In this document: in pieces, positions 1-7,974 of the stretch
Position numbering within the stretch: position 1 is the stretch's first letter
How the letters are laid out: each line of letters starts with the position of its first letter
Source of the DNA: VXRN01 sp963664365
Lineage (GTDB): Bacteria; Chloroflexota; Dehalococcoidia; Lucifugimonadales; UBA1123
NCBI GenBank assembly: GCA_963664365.1
Contig: OY761144.1
Coordinates: 1,612,001-1,676,000 of the forward strand
Reading direction: 5' to 3'
DNA: 64,000 nt
Translations under genes and position numbers: made by a program
Notes under the pieces: generated by a model
What the model saw: only the letters and a program-made list of their open reading frames with translations
The model's database searches: none
Told to the model about the DNA's origin: nothing

Positions 1-130
1 TCTACTCTATGGTGCGAACAAGCACAAAGGTTAGTTCGTTGCCCTCAGGTCTTTCTGGCACTACAATGATGTCTCGCTGACGACCGCTTACGTCGGTCGA
101 TATGCCGTTACATGTCCTGGGTATCCGGGG

Positions 131-436
131 GTGTCTGTGGCGATACGCGCATGGGACATAGCCAAAGTCGTTTCCCAAAAGGCGGGAGATGCGGTCACGC
201 TTCTCTTCGATGCGTTTCCTCCGTACTACATTGCGGAGGGAGCGCTGTCTGCCAAGGAGGTTGGGAGGAACGGCAAGCGCTACATCCACGTGGGCGACGC
301 CAAGATAGCGGTTGACCGCGCGACGTTCGAGACCCTGTCCACAGGTGAACGCATCAGGGTGCGCTACACTCGCGGATTCCGCGCCGTCAGCATAGACCGG
401 TATGTCAACTCCAACGGACATGTAGGACAGGTATAG
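131..436 (+). CDS. hypothetical protein, about 101 aa
   Basis: I do not recognise this protein. It reads from a GTG as a compact mixed-charge polypeptide with a beta-rich look in its second half (YIHVGDAKIAV, GERIRVRYTRGF) and no signal peptide or membrane segment. The frame stays open upstream to position 35, so the true start could lie further left. No strong ribosome-binding site precedes the GTG. It ends about 190 bases before the molybdenum hydroxylase gene. An overlapping minus-strand frame (2-421) is also open; I prefer the plus frame because its sequence looks more protein-like and it matches the next gene's strand. Confidence 0.42.
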   Translation: MSVAIRAWDIAKVVSQKAGDAVTLLFDAFPPYYIAEGALSAKEVGRNGKRYIHVGDAKIAVDRATFETLSTGERIRVRYTRGFRAVSIDRYVNSNGHVGQV

Positions 437-627
437 CTAGCGCCCCGCGCCGATGCGATCCCGCTGCTCTTGCCTAACCGCTTAGAGTAGGGTAGAGTAT
501 CGCTTGACTCCAAGGCCGGTTTGGCTGGTGGGAGAAGCGGGTACATCGCCTCTTGGCGCGCCCGTCTCCTTAATATAAGCAGCCGAATGTGCCGGCCTAA
601 CGCAGCCGCAGCAAGAGGAGGGCAAAT

Positions 628-2964
628 ATGACCACCGAAGCAGTACTGGGCGCAAGTATCAAGCGTCGCGAAGATCCGAGACTTATCACAGGCAAGGGAA
701 CCTACGTCGATGACGTGCGGCTGGTTGGGACTCTCAACATGGTCTTGGTTCGCAGCCCCCACGCGCACGCCAACGTCACCGGCGTCGATACGTCGGCAGC
801 CGCGGCCGCCGATGGCGTCGTCGCCGTCTATACCGGCCCCGACCTCGAGGAGCAGCTTGGCTCCCTCCCATGCGGCTGGGTCGTTCCCGACACAAAGGAA
901 GTCCCGCATCCTCCCCTCGCCATAGGCAAGGTGCGTTGCGTGGGCGACGCCGTGGCCGCCGTCGTGGCGACCAGCGCCCAGGCCGCCGCTGACGCCGCGG
1001 TTCTGGTGGACGTCGACTACGATGTCCTCGACGCGGTGGTCGATATGGAGGACGGAGTGCAGGACGGCGCCGCTCAGGTCCACGATGACGCGCCGAACAA
1101 CATCGCGTTCGAGTGGGAGGTCGGAGGCGGAGACTTCGACGCGGCAGCCTCCGGCGCGGAGGTCCGCGTGACCGAGCGGATCGTGAACCAGCGCCTCATT
1201 CCAAACCCGATGGAAGGCCGCGCTGTGGTCGCGGACTTCAACGCGGGCACCAACCAACTCACCCTGTACACGTCCACCCAGATTCCTCACCTCGTGAGGC
1301 TGCTTCTAGCGCTGGTTACTGGCCACCCCGAGCATCAGATCCGCGTGATCGCCCCGGACGTAGGCGGCGGGTTCGGATGCAAGCTGTACCTGTACGCCGA
1401 AGAGGTGATCGCCGCGGTGGTTGCCAAGAACCTCGGTCAGCCGGTCAAGTGGGTCGAGGGCAGGCAGGAAAACTACCTCGCCACGACTCACGGGCGCGAC
1501 CACGTCGGCGAGGTGGAGATCGTCGGAGACAGCGACGGCAACGTCACCGGACTCAGGACCGACGTTTACGCCAACATGGGAGCTTACCTGTCCACGTTCG
1601 CCCCCGCCATACCGACCTACCTGTTCGGGCTGATGCTAGTCGGCCCGTACAGCATAGACAACGTGCAGTGCAAAGTGACCGGCGTATTCACGACCACGAC
1701 GCCGGTCGACGCCTATCGCGGCGCGGGCCGCCCGGAGGCCACGTACATCGTGGAGCGGATGATGGACCGCTACGCCGCCGAGATCGGCATGGATCCTGCG
1801 GAGGTCAGGCGCAAGAACCTGATCCCCCCGTTCGAGGACGGTCACGAGGTTGCGACCACGGTCATATACGACAGTGGAAACTACGAGGCCGGGCTGGACC
1901 GCGCTCTGGAGTTGGTCGGCTACGACGACTTCCGCGCTGAGCAGGCCTCGGCCCGTGACGAGGGACGCTACCTCGGCATCGGACTTTCAACCTACGTCGA
2001 GATCTGCGGAATGGCCCCGTCCGCGGTGGCATACACACTCGGCGCGCGCGCCGGTGTCTGGGAGAGCGCGCTTGTCCGCGTCCATCCCACCGGCAAGGTG
2101 ACGGTATTCACCGGCTCGTCCGGGCATGGTCAGGGCCACGACACCACCTTCGCCCAGCTTGCCGCGGCCGAGCTTGGAGTCGACGTCGATGACGTCGAGG
2201 TGATCCACGGAGACACCGACAAGGTGCAGATGGGCACCGGCACGTTCGGCTCCCGCAGCGCGGTCTGCGGCGGAAACGCAATCCACATGAGCGTTGAAAA
2301 GATCCAGGACAAGGCCAAGCGGATCGCCGCCAACCTGCTGGAAGCCGCGCCCGAGGACGTCGTGGCCGAGAACGGCCAGTACTTCGTACAGGGCGCTCCG
2401 GCCAACGCCAAGACCTTCCAGGAAGTCGCGCTCGCCGCCTACTGGTACGAGAGTCTGCCTGAGGGCACCGAGCCCGGGCTGGAAGCGGTCAGCATCTTCG
2501 ACCCGCAGAACTTCACCTGGCCGTTCGGCACCCACATCGCCGTCGTAGAGGTCGATGGCGATACCGGCGAAGTCGATCTCCAAAAGTACGTCGCCGTTGA
2601 CGACGTTGGAAACGTCATCAACCCGATGATCGTCGAGGGCATGGTGCATGGCGGAGTAGTGCAGGGTGTCGGCCAGGCGCTCCAGGAGGAGGGCGTGTAC
2701 GACGAGTCCGGCCAGCTAATCACCGGCAGCATGATGGACTACGCCGTGCCGACCGCCGAGGATGTGCCGTCGATCATCACCGACCGCACGGTCACCCCGT
2801 CGCCGACCAACCCTCTGGGAGTCAAAGGCGCGGGCGAGACCGGAACGATAGCGGCGTCGCCCGCGGTCATGAACGCGGTGATAGACGCGCTGTCTCCCTT
2901 TGGCGTCAAGCACATGAACATGCCCGCCAAGTCCGAAAAGGTCTGGAGGGCAATGCAGGGGTAA
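628..2964 (+). CDS. CoxL-like (form II) molybdopterin-binding subunit, xanthine dehydrogenase family
   Basis: This 778-aa protein is the large, molybdenum-cofactor-binding subunit of a xanthine-oxidase-family hydroxylase. The N-terminal RREDPRLITGKGTYVDD is the family hallmark, followed by a glycine-rich cofactor stretch (DVGGGFGCK, about residue 244). The loop AYRGAGR at residues 362-368 marks form-II CoxL-like enzymes; genuine form-I CO dehydrogenase carries AYxCSFR, so CO oxidation is not established. The catalytic glutamate lies in GAGETG (E737). The ATG follows a strong AGGAGGG site. Partner FAD (CoxM) and iron-sulfur (CoxS) subunits are absent from the window, but a MoxR ATPase resembling the maturation factor CoxD lies downstream. 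Substrate is unknown. Confidence 0.93.
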   Translation: MTTEAVLGASIKRREDPRLITGKGTYVDDVRLVGTLNMVLVRSPHAHANVTGVDTSAAAAADGVVAVYTGPDLEEQLGSLPCGWVVPDTKEVPHPPLAIGKVRCVGDAVAAVVATSAQAAADAAVLVDVDYDVLDAVVDMEDGVQDGAAQVHDDAPNNIAFEWEVGGGDFDAAASGAEVRVTERIVNQRLIPNPMEGRAVVADFNAGTNQLTLYTSTQIPHLVRLLLALVTGHPEHQIRVIAPDVGGGFGCKLYLYAEEVIAAVVAKNLGQPVKWVEGRQENYLATTHGRDHVGEVEIVGDSDGNVTGLRTDVYANMGAYLSTFAPAIPTYLFGLMLVGPYSIDNVQCKVTGVFTTTTPVDAYRGAGRPEATYIVERMMDRYAAEIGMDPAEVRRKNLIPPFEDGHEVATTVIYDSGNYEAGLDRALELVGYDDFRAEQASARDEGRYLGIGLSTYVEICGMAPSAVAYTLGARAGVWESALVRVHPTGKVTVFTGSSGHGQGHDTTFAQLAAAELGVDVDDVEVIHGDTDKVQMGTGTFGSRSAVCGGNAIHMSVEKIQDKAKRIAANLLEAAPEDVVAENGQYFVQGAPANAKTFQEVALAAYWYESLPEGTEPGLEAVSIFDPQNFTWPFGTHIAVVEVDGDTGEVDLQKYVAVDDVGNVINPMIVEGMVHGGVVQGVGQALQEEGVYDESGQLITGSMMDYAVPTAEDVPSIITDRTVTPSPTNPLGVKGAGETGTIAASPAVMNAVIDALSPFGVKHMNMPAKSEKVWRAMQG

Positions 2965-2990
2965 GGACTGCGCCTAATGCAACTCCCATT

Positions 2991-3039
2991 CTCAATCCGA
3001 CCCTCTTATTCCGCGCCAGCGAGAGAGGGTCGGATTGAG
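2991..3039 (+). terminator. long inverted repeat after the CoxL-like gene
   Basis: Two perfectly complementary 16-base arms (2991-3006 and 3024-3039) enclose a 17-base loop just downstream of the stop codon. There is no U-tract, so it may act as a Rho-independent-like block or as an mRNA 3' stabiliser. Position and perfect pairing are seen; the function is inferred. Confidence 0.55.
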
Positions 3040-3095
3040 TTACCGATGGTGCAACTAGATTTCTCGGAAATTATCAGTGAACGTCGAGGCGCCAT

Positions 3096-3449
3096 GTGGC
3101 AACTACGAAATTCCACCTAGAGACGAGCCAACGACTTATACGACAGGCTGAAGACGAGTTGCAGAGGGGCGATAGCCTCCAAGCGAGTGAGAAGGCATGG
3201 GGAGCGGCGGCTCACGCTGTCAAGGCCGCCGCAGAGCAACGTGGATGGAGACATGATTCTCATGCGAGACTATTCAGCATCATCCAGAGGCTGGCCAACC
3301 AGATGGGTGAGTCAGAGATTCGTGGAATTTTCAATACCGCAAGCCTGATGCACAAGAATTTTTATGAAGGCGATCTTGAGGATGAGTCTATCGAGAACGG
3401 AATAGAACTGGTCAAAAGATTGTTGCCCAAATTGAATCCGGTCGCCTAG
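3096..3449 (+). CDS. small HEPN/PaREP1-like protein, first of a tandem pair
   Basis: This 117-aa helical protein starts at GTG. Its core (residues about 12-50) has the pattern A-E-x-x-L-x-x-G-D-S-L-Q-A-S-E-K-A-W-G-A-A, typical of the PaREP1/HEPN-like helical-bundle families, followed by RGWRHDSH, which could supply the arginine-histidine pair of a HEPN ribonuclease. It is a paralogue of the next gene: both share GDSLQA-x-EKA, the RGW/QGW step and FNTA near residue 85. Small HEPN proteins are often RNases in toxin-antitoxin or defence pairs, but neither gene has an obvious nucleotidyltransferase partner here. Base composition is more AT-rich than the upstream gene. Family assignment is moderate; activity is unknown. 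Confidence 0.72.
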   Translation: MATTKFHLETSQRLIRQAEDELQRGDSLQASEKAWGAAAHAVKAAAEQRGWRHDSHARLFSIIQRLANQMGESEIRGIFNTASLMHKNFYEGDLEDESIENGIELVKRLLPKLNPVA

Positions 3450-3522
3450 ATTTCCTTGCCGTGTTTCATCTTTCTGAGAGACACAGTTTGAATTGCTTCA
3501 ATTCAAGAGGAGGAATAAGGAG

Positions 3523-3855
3523 ATGCTAACCAAAAGCCGTTCTCTGATCGATCAGGCAGAAAAATCTTTGCGTGAAGGGGATAGCCTGCAAGCCTGCGAA
3601 AAAGCTGAAGAAGCGGCCTTGCTTGCCGTCAAAACCATAGCCAAGCGGCAGGGATGGGAATATGAAGCTAAGGAGGCTCAATATAACGCTGTCCTCAAAA
3701 TTGCCAGGTGGCGTGGAGATCGTGATATTGTTATGCTGTTCAATACCGCCAACATTCTGTTGCACAACTTCCGAGAGGGCTGGCTGGATGACGAGTACAT
3801 AGCGGCTGACATACAAAGCATCGATTCACTTATTGACACCCTTGAACGTGTCTAA
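3523..3855 (+). CDS. small HEPN/PaREP1-like protein, second of a tandem pair
   Basis: A 110-aa paralogue of the preceding gene, with the same GDSLQACEKAEEAAL core and FNTANILLHNF region. I chose the ATG at 3523 because AGGAGG sits a few bases upstream; an in-frame start 30 bases earlier exists. It lacks the histidine that follows the RGW motif in the first copy (QGWEYEAK), so if the first protein is an active HEPN nuclease this one may be inactive or regulatory. Its stop codon lies inside the first codons of the MoxR gene fragment that begins at 3848, which implies that the pair was once translationally coupled to that gene. Confidence 0.74.
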   Translation: MLTKSRSLIDQAEKSLREGDSLQACEKAEEAALLAVKTIAKRQGWEYEAKEAQYNAVLKIARWRGDRDIVMLFNTANILLHNFREGWLDDEYIAADIQSIDSLIDTLERV

Positions 3856-3980
3856 CGGCCGCGACCCCATCAGAGACATCGTCCGCCAGTTGGAGACGCG
3901 GGAGTACGTCGCCGACGCCTCCATCGCGACCTCCATCTACATGGCGCGGGTACGGAGCGGCTGTTGCTCGTCGAAGGTCG
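3848..3980 (+). pseudogene. 5' fragment of a MoxR/CoxD-like ATPase gene
   Basis: From a GTG overlapping the end of the HEPN-like gene, the frame reads MSNGRDPIRDIVRQLETREY and continues nearly identically to residues 11-40 of the intact MoxR gene at 6892. From 3863 (matching 6922) the two copies differ at only a few bases over about 85, including synonymous sites. A one-base difference near 3952 breaks the frame and similarity ends around 3980, before the Walker A motif. This is a dead remnant whose rest has been replaced by the HicB/restriction-modification cassette. Confidence 0.85.
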
Positions 3981-4082
3981 TCACTACTCCATTTGGGGTC
4001 AACTCTACGTCAAGCAGGAAATCGGTGCAATTTGCATAGTGCTGGAGCGTAATGGATGGTCAGTATTGAACGGGAGAAAACG

Positions 4083-4259
4083 ATGAACAAGTACACGGCA
4101 ATAATCAAGCAGGATGGCGATTGGTGGACGGGCTGGATACAGGAAGTACCGGGCGTGAATTGCCAGGAGGCGACTCGCGACGAGCTCCTAGAAACCCTCA
4201 GAATCACCCTCGGCGAGATGCTGGAACTCAATAGGGAAGACCCCAGAGTATTATCATGA
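4083..4259 (+). CDS. HicB-like antitoxin-domain protein
   Basis: A 58-aa protein with the HicB N-terminal fold signature: MNKYTAIIKQDGDWWTGWIQ, a P-G-V-N-C turn, then T-R-D-E-L-L-E-T-L-R-I-T-L-G-E. It lacks the usual C-terminal DNA-binding half of full HicB proteins. The ATG follows GGGAG; a longer in-frame start at 4056 is less likely. Its stop overlaps the start of the endonuclease gene (ATGA), so the two are probably co-translated. No intact HicA toxin is present. It may have been recruited as a regulator of the restriction gene; that is inference. Confidence 0.8.
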   Translation: MNKYTAIIKQDGDWWTGWIQEVPGVNCQEATRDELLETLRITLGEMLELNREDPRVLS

Positions 4260-5332
4260 ACGGAACTTATAAGGAAACGATTCAACGGCTGATCTGGGAA
4301 TCTCCGTTTGAAATAGATACGGAACTCCAAATCACTGGACGAATTCCAACCCTGGCAACCTCAGCGTTTCTAACAAACAAGCAGCAAGGCGATTGGGCCG
4401 AAGAAATAGTCTGCAATGCCATAAACGAGTATTCACAAGAGTACCGTGCGCTGAAATATGGGCGGGACGACTCCTTGGACGCGGGTGACCCAGGCTTCCG
4501 TGAATTCTACGCTGCCTATCAAGACGAATTGAACACGGTTGGGAAAAAGCCCGACATCCTTATATTCGACCGAGCCATTGCCCCCAATGATGCGGCTTAC
4601 GACTTGGACGACGATGAATTCATCCAATCGGCTATAGCCGCTATTGAAGTTCGGTCCAGTAGTTTCCTTGAAACAAGATATTCTGCATTCATGCGTGAAA
4701 GAACGCTTCAGGCTGAATCCGAATGTGCGCGAATCCAGCGTCTCATTTTGAAGGAACCCTATTCTGACGCTCTGAGAGAAAAGAGACCTCATCTACATGA
4801 GTTGATAGTCGAGGCGACCATAGATACTTTCCGAGAGCTGGACTTCATAGCCAGAGGCTGGTACTCATCCCAAACACTGCGCGAGCTGACCGAGTACTTG
4901 AGGGAATTGAAAGAGCAAATTAGAATCTTGCAGACACGCGACTATCTCAGCATCACACCCAAACTAGAAGACATATCAGTAGTCAATCGCTGGATTCAGA
5001 ATTTCGGCGTCCCTCACTACTACTTGCAGGTCTTTTTTGACAAGGCCTATATAATATCGTTCAAGGATATTCTTGAACTGACCGCCGATCCTAAAAACGA
5101 AGATGTCATATTCTCAGTGGAGCGTAACGTTAAGAATCAGGGCAAGACCACCATCAATATCAATATCCACGTCGGGAGAGAGGTGATAAGGCGCATTGAC
5201 ATGCCTGAGCACCGATCAATGCTGAAAGAGCAGCAACGAGGGCGCCTTCTCTTCTACGTGACTTTTCGAGGAGGCAAGGGATACCTTGACCCGGAAGTAT
5301 TCTCCCGGGAGGTGATCGGTGGCTCGAATTGA
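4256..5332 (+). CDS. AccI-family type II restriction endonuclease
   Basis: The 358-aa product resembles the AccI/XcyI-type endonuclease family throughout, including PTLATSAFLTNKQQGDWAE (31-49), ALKYGRDDSLDAGDPGF (65-81), LSITPKLED, the WIQNFGVPHYYLQVFFDKAY segment and the C-terminal GRLLFYVTFRGGKGYLD. A PD-(D/E)xK-type site is visible as P99-D100 followed by E131-V-R133, with arginine where lysine is usual. AccI itself cleaves GTMKAC; specificity here cannot be read from sequence. It overlaps hicB by 4 bases and the methylase by 14, forming a tight cassette. Its AT-richer composition compared with the flanking cox-type genes suggests transfer. Confidence 0.9.
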   Translation: MNGTYKETIQRLIWESPFEIDTELQITGRIPTLATSAFLTNKQQGDWAEEIVCNAINEYSQEYRALKYGRDDSLDAGDPGFREFYAAYQDELNTVGKKPDILIFDRAIAPNDAAYDLDDDEFIQSAIAAIEVRSSSFLETRYSAFMRERTLQAESECARIQRLILKEPYSDALREKRPHLHELIVEATIDTFRELDFIARGWYSSQTLRELTEYLRELKEQIRILQTRDYLSITPKLEDISVVNRWIQNFGVPHYYLQVFFDKAYIISFKDILELTADPKNEDVIFSVERNVKNQGKTTININIHVGREVIRRIDMPEHRSMLKEQQRGRLLFYVTFRGGKGYLDPEVFSREVIGGSN

Positions 5333-6848
5333 GAGTGGCTATCTGGAAGCGGTCGGCGATGCCCACCGCAAGGCTTACGGACAGTTCTTCACGCATCCCC
5401 AAGTTGCTGAGTTCATGGTTCGATGGGTCCTGGAGTCGGGCGAGCCCGCTGTCCATGATCCCGCTTTCGGTCTAGGAGCGTTCTTTGACGTAGCGCCTCA
5501 AAATATACGCCCGCATTTCACAGGCAGCGAGGTCGACGCCGAGATTCTGGAATACTGGCGTACCTACGCTACTGACAACGGCGCTGTCGTGACCGAAGAA
5601 GACTATCTCACGTCTTGGGGCCGCAGGTCCGGCAACATCGTGTGCAATCCCCCGTATATGCGATTCCAGAAGTTTACGAACAGGAGCATGGTATTTGATA
5701 TGTTCGAATATGAGCTAGGAGTGCGGTTATCCGGATATACGAATACGGCATCCGCATTCCTCCTCAAGTCTCTGTCCGAACTACACCCTCGCGGCAGGTT
5801 GGCCTACATCATGCCTCTGGAGTTTCTAAATACAGGCTACGGAAAGATAGTCAAGAAGCGCCTGATTGCCGATTCACACCTGTACGCAGTTATCAGCCTT
5901 GACTGTGAGAAGGACATCTTTCCCGATGCCATAACTTCAGTTGGCATCATTCTCTACGATACCTCCATGCAGTTCTCCACCGTGAAGTTCTATACGGCGG
6001 AATCAGTCAACTCACTCCAGTCAATCTTCGACGCCGCCCCGATCTCGGAACTCCCTTATGCAGACCTCGATCCGGCCGCCAAGTGGCTGCCATACTTCGA
6101 GACCAAACCCATTATGCCTGTCGAGGCTGCCACAGTCCCCCTAGAACGCTATGGGCGATTTACTCGAGGCATCGCTACCGGAGCCAATGAGTTCTTCATA
6201 CTTAGACCGTCACAGGTAGAGGCTCTAGGGCTTTCTACGTCCGAAGTGTTGCCGAGCATCACGCGGAGCGCGCAAGTTCGATCTCCGTACTTTACCGATG
6301 ATGACTATGGCAATCTGTGTGAGTGTGACGAGGCCGCGCTGCTATTCAGAGTGAACGGCGAACCGTCGGACGCCGCAAGCTCCTACATTGCTCAAGGAGA
6401 ACTCAAAGGCTACAACCGGAGATTCCTAACTAGAAGCCGAACGCCTTGGTACAAGACTGAGCATCGAAGTCCTGCTCCTTTGCTGCTCGGAGTCTTTTCC
6501 AGGGGTAGGTACAAGATAGTCCGCAATGAGTCCAGGGCATTGAACCTCACTTGCTTCCATGGATTTCAGCCTAACCTACTCGGCCTTCACTACATTGACC
6601 ACCTCTTCTTATACCTGAACTCTGTTGTTGGTCGAGAGATTGTAAGGTTGTCATCAAGGAGGTACGGCGACGGTCTGAGCAAATTTGAGCCAAACGATCT
6701 TAACACCGCGCTTGTGCCGACTCCTGAGATATTTGACAGGATCCCGGTGGAGGATGTGGCCAGCGCTCTTGAGTACGTGAAGGAAGCGGGAAGTGTACCT
6801 TCATTTATCGAATCATCGTTCGACTCGCTAATACAACACGCACCCTGA
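5319..6848 (+). CDS. N6-adenine DNA methyltransferase of the AccI-like system
   Basis: A 509-aa gamma-type adenine methylase: GQFFT near the N terminus (21-25, motif X region), DPAFGLGAF (47-55, SAM-binding motif I) and the catalytic NPPY (110-113). The C-terminal half is a target-recognition-like region with no further motif I can name. The GTG start at 5319 overlaps the endonuclease end and is preceded by GGGAGG inside that gene, so expression is likely coupled. It presumably protects host DNA from the neighbouring endonuclease. Length fits Eco57I/TaqI-like stand-alone methylases. Confidence 0.92.
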   Translation: MARIESGYLEAVGDAHRKAYGQFFTHPQVAEFMVRWVLESGEPAVHDPAFGLGAFFDVAPQNIRPHFTGSEVDAEILEYWRTYATDNGAVVTEEDYLTSWGRRSGNIVCNPPYMRFQKFTNRSMVFDMFEYELGVRLSGYTNTASAFLLKSLSELHPRGRLAYIMPLEFLNTGYGKIVKKRLIADSHLYAVISLDCEKDIFPDAITSVGIILYDTSMQFSTVKFYTAESVNSLQSIFDAAPISELPYADLDPAAKWLPYFETKPIMPVEAATVPLERYGRFTRGIATGANEFFILRPSQVEALGLSTSEVLPSITRSAQVRSPYFTDDDYGNLCECDEAALLFRVNGEPSDAASSYIAQGELKGYNRRFLTRSRTPWYKTEHRSPAPLLLGVFSRGRYKIVRNESRALNLTCFHGFQPNLLGLHYIDHLFLYLNSVVGREIVRLSSRRYGDGLSKFEPNDLNTALVPTPEIFDRIPVEDVASALEYVKEAGSVPSFIESSFDSLIQHAP

Positions 6849-6891
6849 TGTTCCCTAACGCCAGTTTCTGTTATATTTCATCCATCACCAA

Positions 6892-7797
6892 GTGAACGCA
6901 TTGCCAAGCGAAGCCGAATCAGACCCCATCAGAGACATCGTCCGCGAGCTCGAGGCGCGGGAGTACGTCGCCGACGCCTCCATCGCGACCTCCATCTACA
7001 TGGCGCAGGTCCTTGAGCGGCCCCTGCTGATCGAGGGCAGGGCAGGCGTCGGCAAGACCGAGATCGCCAACGTCATGGCCCAGCTTATGGGGACGAAGCT
7101 CATCCGGCTCCAGTGCTACGAAGGCCTGGATGTCACAACCGCGCTGTACGAGTGGAACTACGCCAAGCAGTTACTGTGGATACGTTTGGACGAGGGCAGC
7201 GGGCGCACCTCCGAGCAGCGCGAGGAGCAGATATTCAGCCGCGACTTTCTGCTGGAGCGTCCGCTCCTGTCCGCGCTGACACAGCCCGACCAAGCGCCGG
7301 TACTCCTCATAGACGAGATCGACCGCGCCGACGAGGAGTTCGAAGCCTTCCTCATGGAAGTGCTGTCCGAGTTCCAGGTGACCATCCCCGAGATCGGTAC
7401 CATCAGGGCCAAGCACAGACCGCTGGTAATCCTCACCTCCAACCGCACCCGGGACCTGTCCGACGCGCTGCGTCGCCGCTGTCTATATCTCTGGATCGAC
7501 TACCCCGACCTCGAAAAAGAGCTCCGCATCGTCCGCCGCAAGGTGGACGGCATCCCGGAGAAACTCGCCCGCCAGGTATGCCTCTTCGTCGAGAACGCCC
7601 GCGAGTCCGGCCTGGACAAGGTCCCCGGCATTTCCGAGACGCTCGACTGGGCCAGGGCAATGGTGATCCTGCACTACGACCACCTAGACCGCGACGCCGT
7701 CGAGCAGACTCTCGGAGCGCTGGTCAAGGACGCCGACGACCTCGACCGCTTCAGGGAAGAGGCGATAGAAAAGATAATGGCGCTGGTTGGGGACTAG
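6892..7797 (+). CDS. MoxR-family AAA+ ATPase (CoxD-like)
   Basis: This 301-aa AAA+ ATPase carries Walker A GRAGVGKT (49-56), Walker B VLLIDEIDRAD (137-147), and the MoxR-typical LQCYEGLDVTTALYEWNY (73-90) and sensor segment LTSNRTRDLSDALRRRC. The LQCYEG-x-D and YEWNY wording is that of CoxD, the chaperone-like ATPase needed for maturation of the CO dehydrogenase active site, which agrees with the CoxL-like gene 4 kb upstream. The VWA partner (CoxE) normally next to it is absent. It starts at a GTG without a clear ribosome-binding site. A second, truncated copy of its first 40 codons lies at 3848-3980. Confidence 0.92.
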   Translation: MNALPSEAESDPIRDIVRELEAREYVADASIATSIYMAQVLERPLLIEGRAGVGKTEIANVMAQLMGTKLIRLQCYEGLDVTTALYEWNYAKQLLWIRLDEGSGRTSEQREEQIFSRDFLLERPLLSALTQPDQAPVLLIDEIDRADEEFEAFLMEVLSEFQVTIPEIGTIRAKHRPLVILTSNRTRDLSDALRRRCLYLWIDYPDLEKELRIVRRKVDGIPEKLARQVCLFVENARESGLDKVPGISETLDWARAMVILHYDHLDRDAVEQTLGALVKDADDLDRFREEAIEKIMALVGD

Positions 7798-7880
7798 CGC
7801 CCAGGCCGCCATTTACACAGTCCGTCAGGCTCTCGACCCTGGGCGGCAGCTTCACCAATCAACATTTGACCAAGACATAG

Positions 7881-7910
7881 TTGCGCCCAAACTTTCGTTT
7901 ATGCTAAAGT
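7881..7910 (+). promoter_or_regulatory. predicted sigma-70-type promoter for the methyltransferase gene
   Basis: TTGCGC (7881-7886), an 18-base spacer and TAAAGT (7905-7910) with an extended TGC just before it. Transcription would begin near 7917, inside the longest open frame, which supports the downstream ATG at 7975. Confidence 0.5.
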
Positions 7911-7974
7911 GCTGTCCTTGCTAATGGTGTCGCAGTCGAACGGTATCGGCTGCGCGGAAAGGAAGATCGCGAAA

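Noticed and set aside
2..421. Minus-strand frame at the left edge
   Set aside because: Its composition looks like an antisense shadow of the plus-strand frame at 131-436; no ribosome-binding site at its start.
364..1290. Minus-strand frame of 308 codons over the CoxL-like gene
   Set aside because: Antisense shadow in GC-rich sequence; the plus strand has clear family motifs.
628..2964. Genuine aerobic CO dehydrogenase large subunit
   Set aside because: The active-site loop is AYRGAGR, not the AYxCSFR of form-I CoxL.
7113..7880. Second open frame of 255 codons over the MoxR gene
   Set aside because: Arg/Pro-rich out-of-frame shadow of the AAA+ ATPase.
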